Assembly: GCA_030824555.1 (NCBI GenBank)
Contig: JAVBXK010000036.1
Span: 1 to 64,000 of the forward strand
Origin: a bacterium
Lineage (GTDB): Bacteria > Pseudomonadota > Gammaproteobacteria > Burkholderiales > Burkholderiaceae_C
Length of the DNA: 64,000 bases
Direction: 5' to 3'
The position numbers were made by a program, and so were the translations under genes. Shown in pieces: positions 34,901 through 42,718 of the stretch. The notes beneath the pieces are model-generated. The model was not told where the DNA came from. It searched no databases and was given only the letters and a program-made list of their open reading frames with translations. Positions within the stretch are counted from its first letter, which is position 1. Each line of letters opens with the position of its first letter.

Positions 34901-36261
34901 CACCCACGCTGTTTGCTCGCCACCTGGCAACCCTGCTGATGTTGATGTGCTGGGCGGCATCGGGGCCGCTTTCGGCCCAAACGCCCGAAGGCACCGTCCC
35001 CTTGGCCACGCGCGATGCCTACAGCCAGCCCCTGCCCGGCCTGAGCGACAGCGAACAGGCCGCGTTTGCACGCGGCAGAAGCCTGTTCCGCCAAAGCTGG
35101 GTGGTGGCCCCGGCGCGCGACGACAAGGTGGACGGGCTGGGCCCGCTGTACAACCGCCTGGCCTGCGCGTCGTGCCACACACGCAACGGTCGCGGCAAAG
35201 CCCCCCTGGCACCCGATGAGCGCATGCAGTCCATGCTGGTGCGCCTGTCGGTGCCCGGCAAAGATGCCCACGGCGGCCCGCTGCCGCACCCTGTGTATGG
35301 CGACCAGCTGAATGAAGAAGGCATACCCGGCGTGCCCGGCGAGGGGCGCGCCGGGCTGCGCTGGCAATCGCACACCGTGCGGCTCAACGGCGGCGAACGG
35401 GTGACGCTGCGCAAACCCGTGGTGCACATCAGCGAATGGGGCTACGGCCCGCCCGGCCCGCATTTGCTGACCTCCGCCCGCGTGGGGCAACCCGTGTACG
35501 GGCTGGGCCTGCTGCAGGCCGTGCCCGTGGCCAGCGTGGCGGCTCATGCCAGCAAACCTCAACCCGATGGCGTGAAGGGTCAACTCAACCAGGTGTGGGA
35601 TGCCAGCCAACAACGCACACTGCCAGGCCGCTTCGGGTGGAAGGCCAACCAACCCAACCTGCGCCAGCAAAACGCCGGTGCCAGCCTGGGCGACCTGGGG
35701 CTGACCAGCACCCTCTTTGCCCAGCCCAACTGCACACCCCGCCAGCACACCTGCCTGAGCACCCCATCAGGTGGCGAACCCGAACTGAGCGACGGCCAGC
35801 TCAACGACCTGACCACCTACCTCTCGCTGCTGGCCGTCCCGGCCCAGCGCGAGCCCGATGCGCCCCAGGTGCGCCAGGGCCAGGCCCTGTTCAACCGCAT
35901 CGGCTGCGCCGCCTGCCACGTGCCGCAATGGCAAACCGGGTCGGCCAACTTCGCCGCGCTGGTCAACCGAACCATTGCCCCCTACACCGACCTGCTGCTG
36001 CACGACATGGGCGCGGGGCTGGCCGATGGCCGACCCGACTTTGCTGCTTCGGGCCGCCAGTGGCGCACCCCGGCGCTGTGGGGCATCGGCCTGTCAGACG
36101 ACATCGGCGAACACAGTGGCTTTTTGCACGATGGCCGCGCCCGCAGTTTGCAAGAAGCCGTGCTGTGGCATGGCGGTGAGGCACGGCATGCCCGGCAACG
36201 CTACGCCGCACTGCCCCAGGGCGAGCGTGATGCGTTACTGGCATTCCTGCGTTCGCTCTGA
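34897..36261 (+). CDS. Di-haem oxidoreductase, DHOR/DUF1111 family
   Basis: A 454-residue periplasmic di-haem protein of the DUF1111 family, related to bacterial cytochrome c peroxidase. It has a signal peptide (to about residue 27), a first haem site CASCH (C90, C93, H94) and a second CAACH (C337, C340, H341) in LFNRIGCAACHVPQW. Family segments include LGPLYNRLACASCH, GDQLNEEGIPGVPGEG and LWGIGLSDDIGEHSGFLHDGRARSLQEAVLWHGGEA. Relatives often sit with imelysin-type iron-uptake genes, suggesting a redox step on metal substrates. Its ATGA overlap with the binding-protein gene implies coupled production in this Mo-linked operon. Confidence 0.88.
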   Translation: MTPTLFARHLATLLMLMCWAASGPLSAQTPEGTVPLATRDAYSQPLPGLSDSEQAAFARGRSLFRQSWVVAPARDDKVDGLGPLYNRLACASCHTRNGRGKAPLAPDERMQSMLVRLSVPGKDAHGGPLPHPVYGDQLNEEGIPGVPGEGRAGLRWQSHTVRLNGGERVTLRKPVVHISEWGYGPPGPHLLTSARVGQPVYGLGLLQAVPVASVAAHASKPQPDGVKGQLNQVWDASQQRTLPGRFGWKANQPNLRQQNAGASLGDLGLTSTLFAQPNCTPRQHTCLSTPSGGEPELSDGQLNDLTTYLSLLAVPAQREPDAPQVRQGQALFNRIGCAACHVPQWQTGSANFAALVNRTIAPYTDLLLHDMGAGLADGRPDFAASGRQWRTPALWGIGLSDDIGEHSGFLHDGRARSLQEAVLWHGGEARHARQRYAALPQGERDALLAFLRSL

Positions 36262-36316
36262 TCGCACCCACCCCGCACATCCGCTTTGACACACAGCCCT
36301 CTTTGAAGCACGCCCC

Positions 36317-37216
36317 ATGACCACCCCCCAGACAGCCACCCTGACCGACACCGAACTGCTGGCCCTGCTGGCCAGCGACGTGCCTTTTGGCGACCTGACC
36401 ACCGCCGCCCTCGGCCTGACCACACAGCCTGGGCAAATTGAGTTTTTGGCGCGTGCACCCATGACGCTGGCCGCCAGCGAAGAAGCGGCGCGGCTGTTCG
36501 AGCTGGTGGGCGCACAGGTGAGCCAGTGCCTGCCCACCGGCAGCCAGGTTGCCGGCGGCGCACGCCTGCTGAGCGCCACCGGCAACGCGGCCAGCCTGCA
36601 CCGCGCCTGGAAAGTGGCACAAACGCTGACCGAATACGCCAGCGGCATTGCCACCGTCGCCAGCGCCATCACTGGTGCGCTGCAACGGGCCGGGCTGGAC
36701 ACGCCGGTGGCGTGCACGCGCAAGTGCTTTCCGGGCACCAAGGCCATTGCCGTCAAAGCCGCACTGGCCGGGGGCGCGGTGATGCACCGTCTGGGCCTGT
36801 CGGAAACCCTGCTGGTGTTTGCCGAGCACCGCGCCTTCTTTGCACCTGACGAGCTGCCGCAAGCCATGATCAGGCTGAAACGCGCCAACCCCGAGAAAAA
36901 GCTGGTGGCCGAGGTGGAATCAGTCGATCAAGCGCGGACCCTGGCGCTGATGGGCGTGGACGTGTTGCAGCTTGAAAAATTCACCCCTGAAGCCGTGGCC
37001 GAGTGCCGCCACACCCTGGCCGCCAGCGGCTGGGGCCACGTGTGCCTGGCCGCAGCAGGCGGCGTGAACGCCCGCAACGCCGTGGCCTACGCCCAGGCCG
37101 GGGCCGACGTACTGGTGACTTCGGCCCCGTTTTTTGCGCCACCTGCCGATGTGAAGGTGCTGCTGGGGCCCGTGGCAAGCCCGGACATTCCATCTATTCT
37201 TTCTATTTTTCAATAG
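36317..37216 (+). CDS. modD: ModD, NadC-like molybdenum-utilisation protein
   Basis: A 299-residue homologue of quinolinate phosphoribosyltransferase (NadC). The start DTELLALLASDVPFGDLTT and RKCFPGTKAIAVKAALAGGAVMHRLGLSETLLVF (in place of NadC's TRKTTPGLR and HRxGLxD) mark the ModD branch, which is found with molybdate transporters in other bacteria. KLVAEVESVDQA and VDVLQLEKFTPEAV give the phosphoribosyl-binding half. Its reaction is not known; it may modify a molybdenum-related ligand. It lies 55 bp after the DHOR gene, last of the TonB receptor operon. This independently ties the operon to molybdenum. Confidence 0.88.
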   Translation: MTTPQTATLTDTELLALLASDVPFGDLTTAALGLTTQPGQIEFLARAPMTLAASEEAARLFELVGAQVSQCLPTGSQVAGGARLLSATGNAASLHRAWKVAQTLTEYASGIATVASAITGALQRAGLDTPVACTRKCFPGTKAIAVKAALAGGAVMHRLGLSETLLVFAEHRAFFAPDELPQAMIRLKRANPEKKLVAEVESVDQARTLALMGVDVLQLEKFTPEAVAECRHTLAASGWGHVCLAAAGGVNARNAVAYAQAGADVLVTSAPFFAPPADVKVLLGPVASPDIPSILSIFQ

Positions 37217-37421
37217 CAACAAAGCGCCATTCAAAAAGCGACAAGGCGCATAAATGACTGCAAATTCAGCCAAACAATTGATAGCACCCATTTCGGTGGA
37301 TGTGGCCACAGCGGGCCAAAGCCCACCACCGCCCAGCCTGGCGAGAACACGCCGGGCCGCCGCCCGAGTTTTCTCATCCCACCACGGGGGCTTGGCGCAA
37401 AGCGACAGGTCTGGGGCGCGC

Positions 37422-38789
37422 TCAGCCCTGCGCGCGCAACTCGTCCAGCTGGCGGCGCAGGCGGGCGGCGGCGTTCAGCGCCCCTTCCAGGTAGCCAGCG
37501 CCGCGGGTGGCGGTTTCGCTGCCGCCCAGCAGCAGGCGACCGGCCCACTGCGGCTCGGTCAGGCTGGTCGGACCTGACGGTGGGTGCGCCGGGGCCTGGC
37601 CGTCTTCGGCCCGGTCGGCGGGGCTGCACGTGAGGGGCTCGTCGGCCCAGTCTTGCAGGTGCAGCTCACCGTCGCTGGCCTCGGGGCCAAACAGCATGCA
37701 CAACTGGCTGTCGATCAGCAGCGGCTGGCTGGTGCGCATCTGCTGGCGCGGTACCACGCCCGGTGCCAGGAAGCCTGCCAGCGCCGCGCCGGTGGCCGGT
37801 GCTTTGCCTGGGTGCTGGCCAGTGTGTGGGTCTGCATGCTGGCCAGTGCCTTGGCCTTGATCGGCCTCGGGCAAGCCCACGTCGAACACCTCGGCCAGCA
37901 TGGCCTGCGGGTGCGTGACCCAGGCGTTGCCGGTGTGGCCCTGGCTGCGCCAGAAAGGTTGTGCATAGGCCACGGCGGCCTTGGCGGCGGTGACCATCCA
38001 GGTGGGTGTGCCGCTCAGGGCCTGTTGCACGGCATCGGGCAGCGCGGGTTCGAACTGAACGGTCGCATCCACCACGCGTGGGGGCAGCGCCAGCACCACA
38101 TGGCGCGCCCGTATGCGCAGCGGGGGAATGGCAGAGTCTGTCAGGGGTGCGGACTTCGGCTCGCCCTGCTGTGCGGGGTGTGGCTCAGCCTGCGGTGCAC
38201 GCAGGTGCAGCACCACATGGTCGCCACCGTCTTCCAACTGCTCCAGCACCGCGCCCAGGTGCAAGCGCGAAACCGGCAGAGCCGACGCAAACGCCTGCAC
38301 CAAACCCACCATGCCCCCGGTCAGGCGGCGCGCCCCGCCGTGCACGCCACCAGGGCGGGCGGGTGCGCCTTCTGCGGGGCGGCCGGCAGCATCGATGGCC
38401 ACCGTGCGCGGTGGGCTGCTCGGGTCGTCCAGCCACAGCACACGGCCATCGTCGGCTTGCGCCACCGAGTCCAGGCCCAGGTCTTCCACCAACCGGGTGA
38501 CCGATGGCTGGGTGTTGGGCCAGTACCAGCTGGGCCCCAAGTCCAGCGCCAGGCCCTGGGCGCTGGTGTGTGTCAGCACCCGGCCACCCAGGCGGTCGCG
38601 GGCCTCGAACAGGCCCCAGTTCAACCGCCGCGCCTGCAGGCTGTGGGCCAGGGCCAGGCCACACAGGCCACCGCCCACGATGGCCACGTCCAGCACGGGC
38701 GGGAGGTCTGTGCCGCCATGGGCACGGGGGCCTGCGCCAATGGGCGTGACGGCATCCCTGGCAGGGGTGGGTTTGTGCGAAGCGGTCAT
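37422..38789 (-). CDS. Flavin-dependent amine oxidase family protein
   Basis: A 455-residue FAD enzyme. VLDVAIVGGGLCGLALAHSLQ (about residue 32) is the dinucleotide-binding fold, and LFEARDRLGGRVLTH and the C-terminal LLLGGSETATRGAGYLEGALNAA are the amine oxidase/phytoene-desaturase family's typical FAD contacts. It oxidises an amine or polyamine, but substrate cannot be read. No signal peptide. A His/Gln-rich insertion (TGQHADPHTGQHPGK) near residue 325 is low complexity. It is 48 bp downstream of the AAA+ ATPase gene in the same direction, probably one operon. Confidence 0.82.
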   Translation of the reverse strand: MTASHKPTPARDAVTPIGAGPRAHGGTDLPPVLDVAIVGGGLCGLALAHSLQARRLNWGLFEARDRLGGRVLTHTSAQGLALDLGPSWYWPNTQPSVTRLVEDLGLDSVAQADDGRVLWLDDPSSPPRTVAIDAAGRPAEGAPARPGGVHGGARRLTGGMVGLVQAFASALPVSRLHLGAVLEQLEDGGDHVVLHLRAPQAEPHPAQQGEPKSAPLTDSAIPPLRIRARHVVLALPPRVVDATVQFEPALPDAVQQALSGTPTWMVTAAKAAVAYAQPFWRSQGHTGNAWVTHPQAMLAEVFDVGLPEADQGQGTGQHADPHTGQHPGKAPATGAALAGFLAPGVVPRQQMRTSQPLLIDSQLCMLFGPEASDGELHLQDWADEPLTCSPADRAEDGQAPAHPPSGPTSLTEPQWAGRLLLGGSETATRGAGYLEGALNAAARLRRQLDELRAQG

Positions 38790-38837
38790 CTCAAGTCCTT
38801 TCGATCAGCCGGAGAAACGAGGCATTGAAGCGAGGCC

Positions 38838-40553
38838 TCAGACGGGGGCGTTGCCGCCCTCGGGCAGGGGGTCGAGTGCGCGAAACATGGCGCAGCGGGC
38901 AAACACATCCAACGTGGGCGGCAGTTGCCGGTGGTGGCAGTACTTGGCCACCAGCTTGGCCAGGCCTTTGATGTCGCGCCCGCTGGCCTGCGGGTAGATG
39001 CGCGCCAGCGTGGCGATGGTGGGCGCTTCCAGCGCCAGCCCGAATTGCTCGGCCATCACTTGCCAGATGCGCTCGCGTGCCGGGCCGTCGGGCGCGTGGT
39101 AGCGGATGAGCGCGATGCAGCGCGACACAATGGCTTCGTCGATGTCGTCAATGCGGTTGGTGGTGAGGAACAGCAGGCCGTCAAAGTACTCCAGCACGCG
39201 CAGAAACACGCCCACCACGGCGTTAGCCGCGATGTCGTCGCTGCGCTGGCGGATGTACACGTCGGCCTCGTCGATCAGCATCACCGCGCCCCAGCGCTGG
39301 GCGCGGGTCAGCGCCTCTTTCAGCGCGGCCTCCAGCGCGCTGACGCTCAGGCCCAGCTGGCCCGAGTGCACGCGGTACAGGGGGCGCTGCACCACCTCGG
39401 CGTACACCTCGGCGGTCAGCGTTTTGCCCACGCCGGGTGGCCCGGCACACAGCACCGTGGTGCCGCCACCTTTGCCCGCAATCACATCGTCTTGCAGGGC
39501 GTCCATCTCGGCGGTGAGGATGTCGATCAGGTCGGTCTGTTCGGGCGGCAGCACCAGCTTGCTTTTGAGCTGCGGCTGGTACACGTAGGCCTGCAAGTCG
39601 TCCACATGCACCCACAGGTGGCGGTGCAGCGCCAGGTGAAACACAAACAAATAGGCCTGCACCGGCAGCCGGGTGAACAGCTCGGGCGGCAGCGCGGCGG
39701 CCAGGGCTTTGACCTCTTCCTCGCAATCGTGCTCGTTGCCTTTGGACGCGCGGCGCAGGTAGGGGGCCAGGATGTCGCCCGGCAGCTCCAGGCCCGCCAC
39801 GCGGGGCGGCAGGATGCCTTCGTCGTTCACCAGCCGGGCGGACACCCCGCTGGCATCGAGCACCACCTGGTCTTTGCGCGTCCAGTCGGTGTCGCGGTGG
39901 GTGGCGCTGGGGTCTTCGGCCAGGTAGCCCAGCCCCGCACCGGCAAACTGCGCGCCGTAGCGGCCACGCCAGTCAAAGTAGCGTTCGGCGGCAGCGTCGT
40001 AGGCAGCCAGCAGCTCGGGCGTTTCTTTCAAAAACCCCTTGGCGGCCAGGATGTCGGCCACCGAACGACCGGGCATGTCGGCCTCGGTGATGCGCAGCGA
40101 TTGCGAGGCCACCACCGCGCGGGCGTGCGCCTTCAGCTCGACCACCACCTTGCCCATTTCTTCGGACGAGCCGGGCACAAAGTCCACCCGCGTGGGCACC
40201 CAGGCCAGCGGCTTGCCGGTGACGTTGGCCGTGAACAGCCAGCCGCGCTGACCGTCTTGCGCCAGGTAACGCACCAGCGCGGGCAGCACCGTTTCCAGCG
40301 CATCACCGGCTGCAAAACGCGGCCCCGGTTGGCGGGCGTTGCCTGCCAGCGCACGCAGCTGGGCGGCGCGGCCCGTGCCAGCAGGCCCCGCCGCGTCGTG
40401 CAGCGAAGCCAGACAGTCCAGCGCCTCGACCGGCAAGGTGCCGGAGCGCAGTTCAACGCAATGCCCGAAGCGCAAGTGCTCTTGCAAATGCGCCAGGTCA
40501 GGGAAGCGCTGCACCAGCGCCAGGACGTGCGGGCGGTCGAGTTGGAGTTTCAT
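38838..40553 (-). CDS. AAA+ ATPase with large uncharacterised N-terminal region
   Basis: A 571-residue protein with a C-terminal AAA+ module: Walker A AGPPGVGKT (about 370-378), Walker B AVMLIDEADVY (about 425-434), sensor 1 LFLTTNRIDDID and an arginine-finger region SRCIAL. The 330-residue N-terminal part (ending VHVDDLQAYVYQPQLKSKLVLP) is similar in layout to cytoplasmic AAA proteins found in bacterial gene pairs of unknown role; I cannot name its family. Start ATG 40553 follows no clear ribosome site. It is probably a protein remodeller. It is paired with the amine oxidase gene downstream. Confidence 0.78.
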   Translation of the reverse strand: MKLQLDRPHVLALVQRFPDLAHLQEHLRFGHCVELRSGTLPVEALDCLASLHDAAGPAGTGRAAQLRALAGNARQPGPRFAAGDALETVLPALVRYLAQDGQRGWLFTANVTGKPLAWVPTRVDFVPGSSEEMGKVVVELKAHARAVVASQSLRITEADMPGRSVADILAAKGFLKETPELLAAYDAAAERYFDWRGRYGAQFAGAGLGYLAEDPSATHRDTDWTRKDQVVLDASGVSARLVNDEGILPPRVAGLELPGDILAPYLRRASKGNEHDCEEEVKALAAALPPELFTRLPVQAYLFVFHLALHRHLWVHVDDLQAYVYQPQLKSKLVLPPEQTDLIDILTAEMDALQDDVIAGKGGGTTVLCAGPPGVGKTLTAEVYAEVVQRPLYRVHSGQLGLSVSALEAALKEALTRAQRWGAVMLIDEADVYIRQRSDDIAANAVVGVFLRVLEYFDGLLFLTTNRIDDIDEAIVSRCIALIRYHAPDGPARERIWQVMAEQFGLALEAPTIATLARIYPQASGRDIKGLAKLVAKYCHHRQLPPTLDVFARCAMFRALDPLPEGGNAPV

Positions 40554-41026
40554 GCAGGCGGCGACGCAAACGCCGTGCCTGCCATTCAAGCCGCCCGCAA
40601 GCGTGCTTCAAAGGGATGGGCGCAACCAATCACACACAAACGCGACGAACGCCACAGGCCGCTGTCAGGTTTGATACGGCAGCGCGGGGCTGATGGTCGG
40701 GGCGTGCGCGGTGTGCAGGGGAGAAGCGAGGGAGGGAGAGGACGGACGGCTGGCGAGAAAATATGAACAAAAAATACCTCCACTGTTTTACTGATATAGG
40801 TTTTACGCTATATATTTTAATTTATAGCAAGCAATCCATATGGATATTGCGGTGAAGGCAAATTTCTTTTGAACTTTGCGGATTGCAACGGGTACAGGCG
40901 TGGGAGGCCTTGCGCAAGGACATTGGGCTGACCTGGGTTTGGGGCAAAAGAGACAGGCCCAGGGGGAAATCGACTGCGGTGTTTGGCGGCCAAGAGCGGT
41001 CAACCATCAAACGGGTATACGACATG
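40554..41026. other. Gene-free gap with AT-rich inverted repeat
   Basis: About 470 bp without a convincing gene. From 40760 to 40865 it is AT-rich. GCTATA (40807-40812) is repeated inverted as TATAGC (40823-40828). Read as CGCTATAT-N8-TTATAGCA it weakly resembles a ModE operator, but the right half fits poorly. The part from about 40880 to 41020 lies beyond the 3' end of the DUF2971 gene and may be integron debris; a short frame there (starting MQRVQAWEALRKDIGLTW) has no family I recognise. Confidence 0.35.
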
Positions 41027-41032
41027 TTAGGC
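41026..41032 (-). other. Integron attC-type core site (RYYYAAC) at the DUF2971 stop
   Basis: On the minus strand GCCTAAC matches RYYYAAC, the R'' end of an attC site. The TAA stop of the DUF2971 gene is embedded in it, as in many gene cassettes. I cannot find a matching GTTRRRY partner within the next 140 bp, so the attC appears truncated or decayed. Confidence 0.45.
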
Positions 41033-41932
41033 CTCTGTGAATTCAAGCGCGTACACATCATTCCTGCGTTTCGCCTGCAGAAGCTTTGCGTCGGGGAAGC
41101 CAGCCTTCAGGAGAGTGGTCAACCGTCGTTTGGTGTCGGAATCCATCTGGCATCCAAAGTACACGGCCTTCAATTCTGCCGGGTTGATCGGGTTGAGATC
41201 GTGGTCTTTGGTGTCTGAGAACGGGTACCAGACACGCCACTCCTGCTCATAGGCCCAGTGGTCACTCTTGAAGTACGCGTACCGGCGATAGAGTGACTGA
41301 AAGTCAATGCGCTTGAGCGAGAGTAGATCGTCAATGAACTCTTGCTCCGAAAAGAATGAGGGCGGTGACGGTACGTACTCGACAGGCTCAGCGACAGAAA
41401 GCGGGTTGTCGGATTCCGGGAGCGACCAGAACTCAAAGACTGCGCCAGTGTGGTTCTGTGCGTAGTGTGCCCACATGAGCAGGTTGTCGTAGACCTCGCT
41501 GACGCAGAACACCCTGACGCCAGGCAAGAGCTTTGACCACCAGTGCTCTTGATATTGCCGTTGGGTTTCGCGAATCGTGTGGACAAGCCGGTGCATTGGC
41601 GCTGCTCCGCGAGCAGTCTTCAGTACCGCTGGAATACCTTGCGTGGGGTAGTGTTCCCGGACCATCAGAACGAGCTTTCCCCAGACGTCTTGTGGATCTA
41701 CGTCTGGTGGCAGTAGCGATCGGGCCAACTCCTCAAGTCGGGCCAAGACCTTGCTGGGCATGGAGTCGATGTCAAAGGAGAAGTGAAGCCCAGATTGAAC
41801 GTCGAAGGGATCGTTGAATGTCAACGGTGATGAGTATCGGACGGTGCGAGATTCGGCCACGACGCACGCGGTTGCTGGCGACATGTACTTGTAGAACGGT
41901 CGCCTACCGGGACTTCGGCGGTCGGTGGTCAT
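41027..41932 (-). CDS. DUF2971 protein, probable integron cassette gene
   Basis: A 301-residue protein of the DUF2971 family: FYKYMSPATACVVAESRTVRYSSPLTFNDPFD at the N-terminus, LLMWAHYAQNHTGAVFEF in the middle, and WAYEQEWRVWYP later, all characteristic. Function unknown; such genes are common in mobile and defence-rich DNA. Codon use looks less GC-biased than neighbours (codons such as GAGTACGT, TCGCGAATC mixed with AT-ending ones). The start codon lies 6 bp after the core site GTTGGGC and the stop lies inside GCCTAAC, the layout of an integron gene cassette. It is transcribed away from the integrase remnant. Confidence 0.8.
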   Translation of the reverse strand: MTTDRRSPGRRPFYKYMSPATACVVAESRTVRYSSPLTFNDPFDVQSGLHFSFDIDSMPSKVLARLEELARSLLPPDVDPQDVWGKLVLMVREHYPTQGIPAVLKTARGAAPMHRLVHTIRETQRQYQEHWWSKLLPGVRVFCVSEVYDNLLMWAHYAQNHTGAVFEFWSLPESDNPLSVAEPVEYVPSPPSFFSEQEFIDDLLSLKRIDFQSLYRRYAYFKSDHWAYEQEWRVWYPFSDTKDHDLNPINPAELKAVYFGCQMDSDTKRRLTTLLKAGFPDAKLLQAKRRNDVYALEFTEA

Positions 41933-41938
41933 TCAGAG

Positions 41939-41945
41939 GCCCAAC
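41939..41945 (-). other. Integron insertion core site (GTTRRRY) before the DUF2971 gene
   Basis: Minus-strand GTTGGGC fits GTTRRRY, the recombination core where cassettes join attI. It lies 6 bp from the DUF2971 start codon, and about 140 bp from the integrase remnant that points the other way, so it would be the attI junction of the relic integron. Confidence 0.5.
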
Positions 41946-42084
41946 TTGTGGTTTATCTGACCAAACGCCGGATACCCACAAACGTGGTCGTCAAACAAAG
42001 TCGCATGACATCCTCAAAAAAGTGTTTGAAATCAATTCTGTAACGCATCCCGCTGGATGTCGGAACAGGTATACCAGATTCGAC

Positions 42085-42279
42085 AAACCTGACTGGGTAC
42101 CGCCCCGGTCCGTCGAACTGCTGCATCAGGTGCGCGAACGGGTTCGCTACCTGCACTGCAGCCTACAGACCGAGAAAGCGTATGTCTACTGGGCCAAGTC
42201 ATTTGTGTTGTGGGCGGCTCGCAGCAGCGGTGGATTTCGTCACCCGTGCGAAATGAGGCAGACCGAGGGCGAAGGGCTG
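42085..42279 (+). pseudogene. Remnant of an integron integrase (IntI) N-terminal domain
   Basis: The frame encodes RSVELLHQVRERVRYLHCSLQ, then TEKAYVYWAKSFVLW and, after a short insertion, FRHPCEM. This follows the first 60 residues of IntI-type tyrosine recombinases ([34 protein letters not shown] and RHP). No catalytic Arg/His/Tyr domain follows: after about 42280 the frame carries unrelated sequence and stops at 42421-42423. It is therefore a 5' fragment of a decayed intI, divergent from the DUF2971 cassette. Confidence 0.72.
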
Positions 42280-42439
42280 CAACAGGTCGGGAACAGCCCC
42301 GTAACTCAGCCTCTTCGTACAACGCAAGTCAATGACAAATCAGATCAAAAAGTGCTTCTACCGCTTTATCCTAAAGCGAGAGCAGCTATCAATTCAGACA
42401 AATCACCACAACCAGCCATCTGACCCTTGACCTCCGCGC

Positions 42440-42718
42440 ACCCACTCCGCCGTTCAAGTGGTGTGGCGGGTGGACTGTGGGGGCGGCGACTTGGCCGGTG
42501 GCGAGGCGCGCAGGCCGTGGGGCGGGTGCGCCGCCAGGCGCACATCCACATCAAACTTGGCGCGGCTGTCTGAGCGGAGCTTTGCGCAGCAAAGCGCAGC
42601 GAGTTTCCGCGCCACCGCCCCACGGCTGAGCACCGCAGCGCAGTCCGCACAGCGGACCACCGGCCCAGGAGCCGCCCCCACGGCCCGCCCACCACACCAC
42701 GTGCAAACGCCCCGGCGG
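42440..42718. repeat. GC-rich non-coding segment, probable dispersed repeat
   Basis: Between the integrase remnant and the hydrolase gene lies GC-rich DNA whose frames on both strands translate to low-complexity Ala/Arg/Pro/Cys strings with no family features. Its phrases (AGCGCAGCGAG, CACCGCAGCGCAGTCCG) resemble repeated intergenic DNA that I associate with Comamonadaceae. A genome-wide copy count would be needed to call it a repeat. Confidence 0.3.

Noticed and set aside
37217..37421. Possible terminator or small gene after modD
   Set aside because: A GCGCC/GGCGC pairing near 37.22-37.25 kb lacks a T run, and short frames have no family features; nothing certain in these 205 bp.
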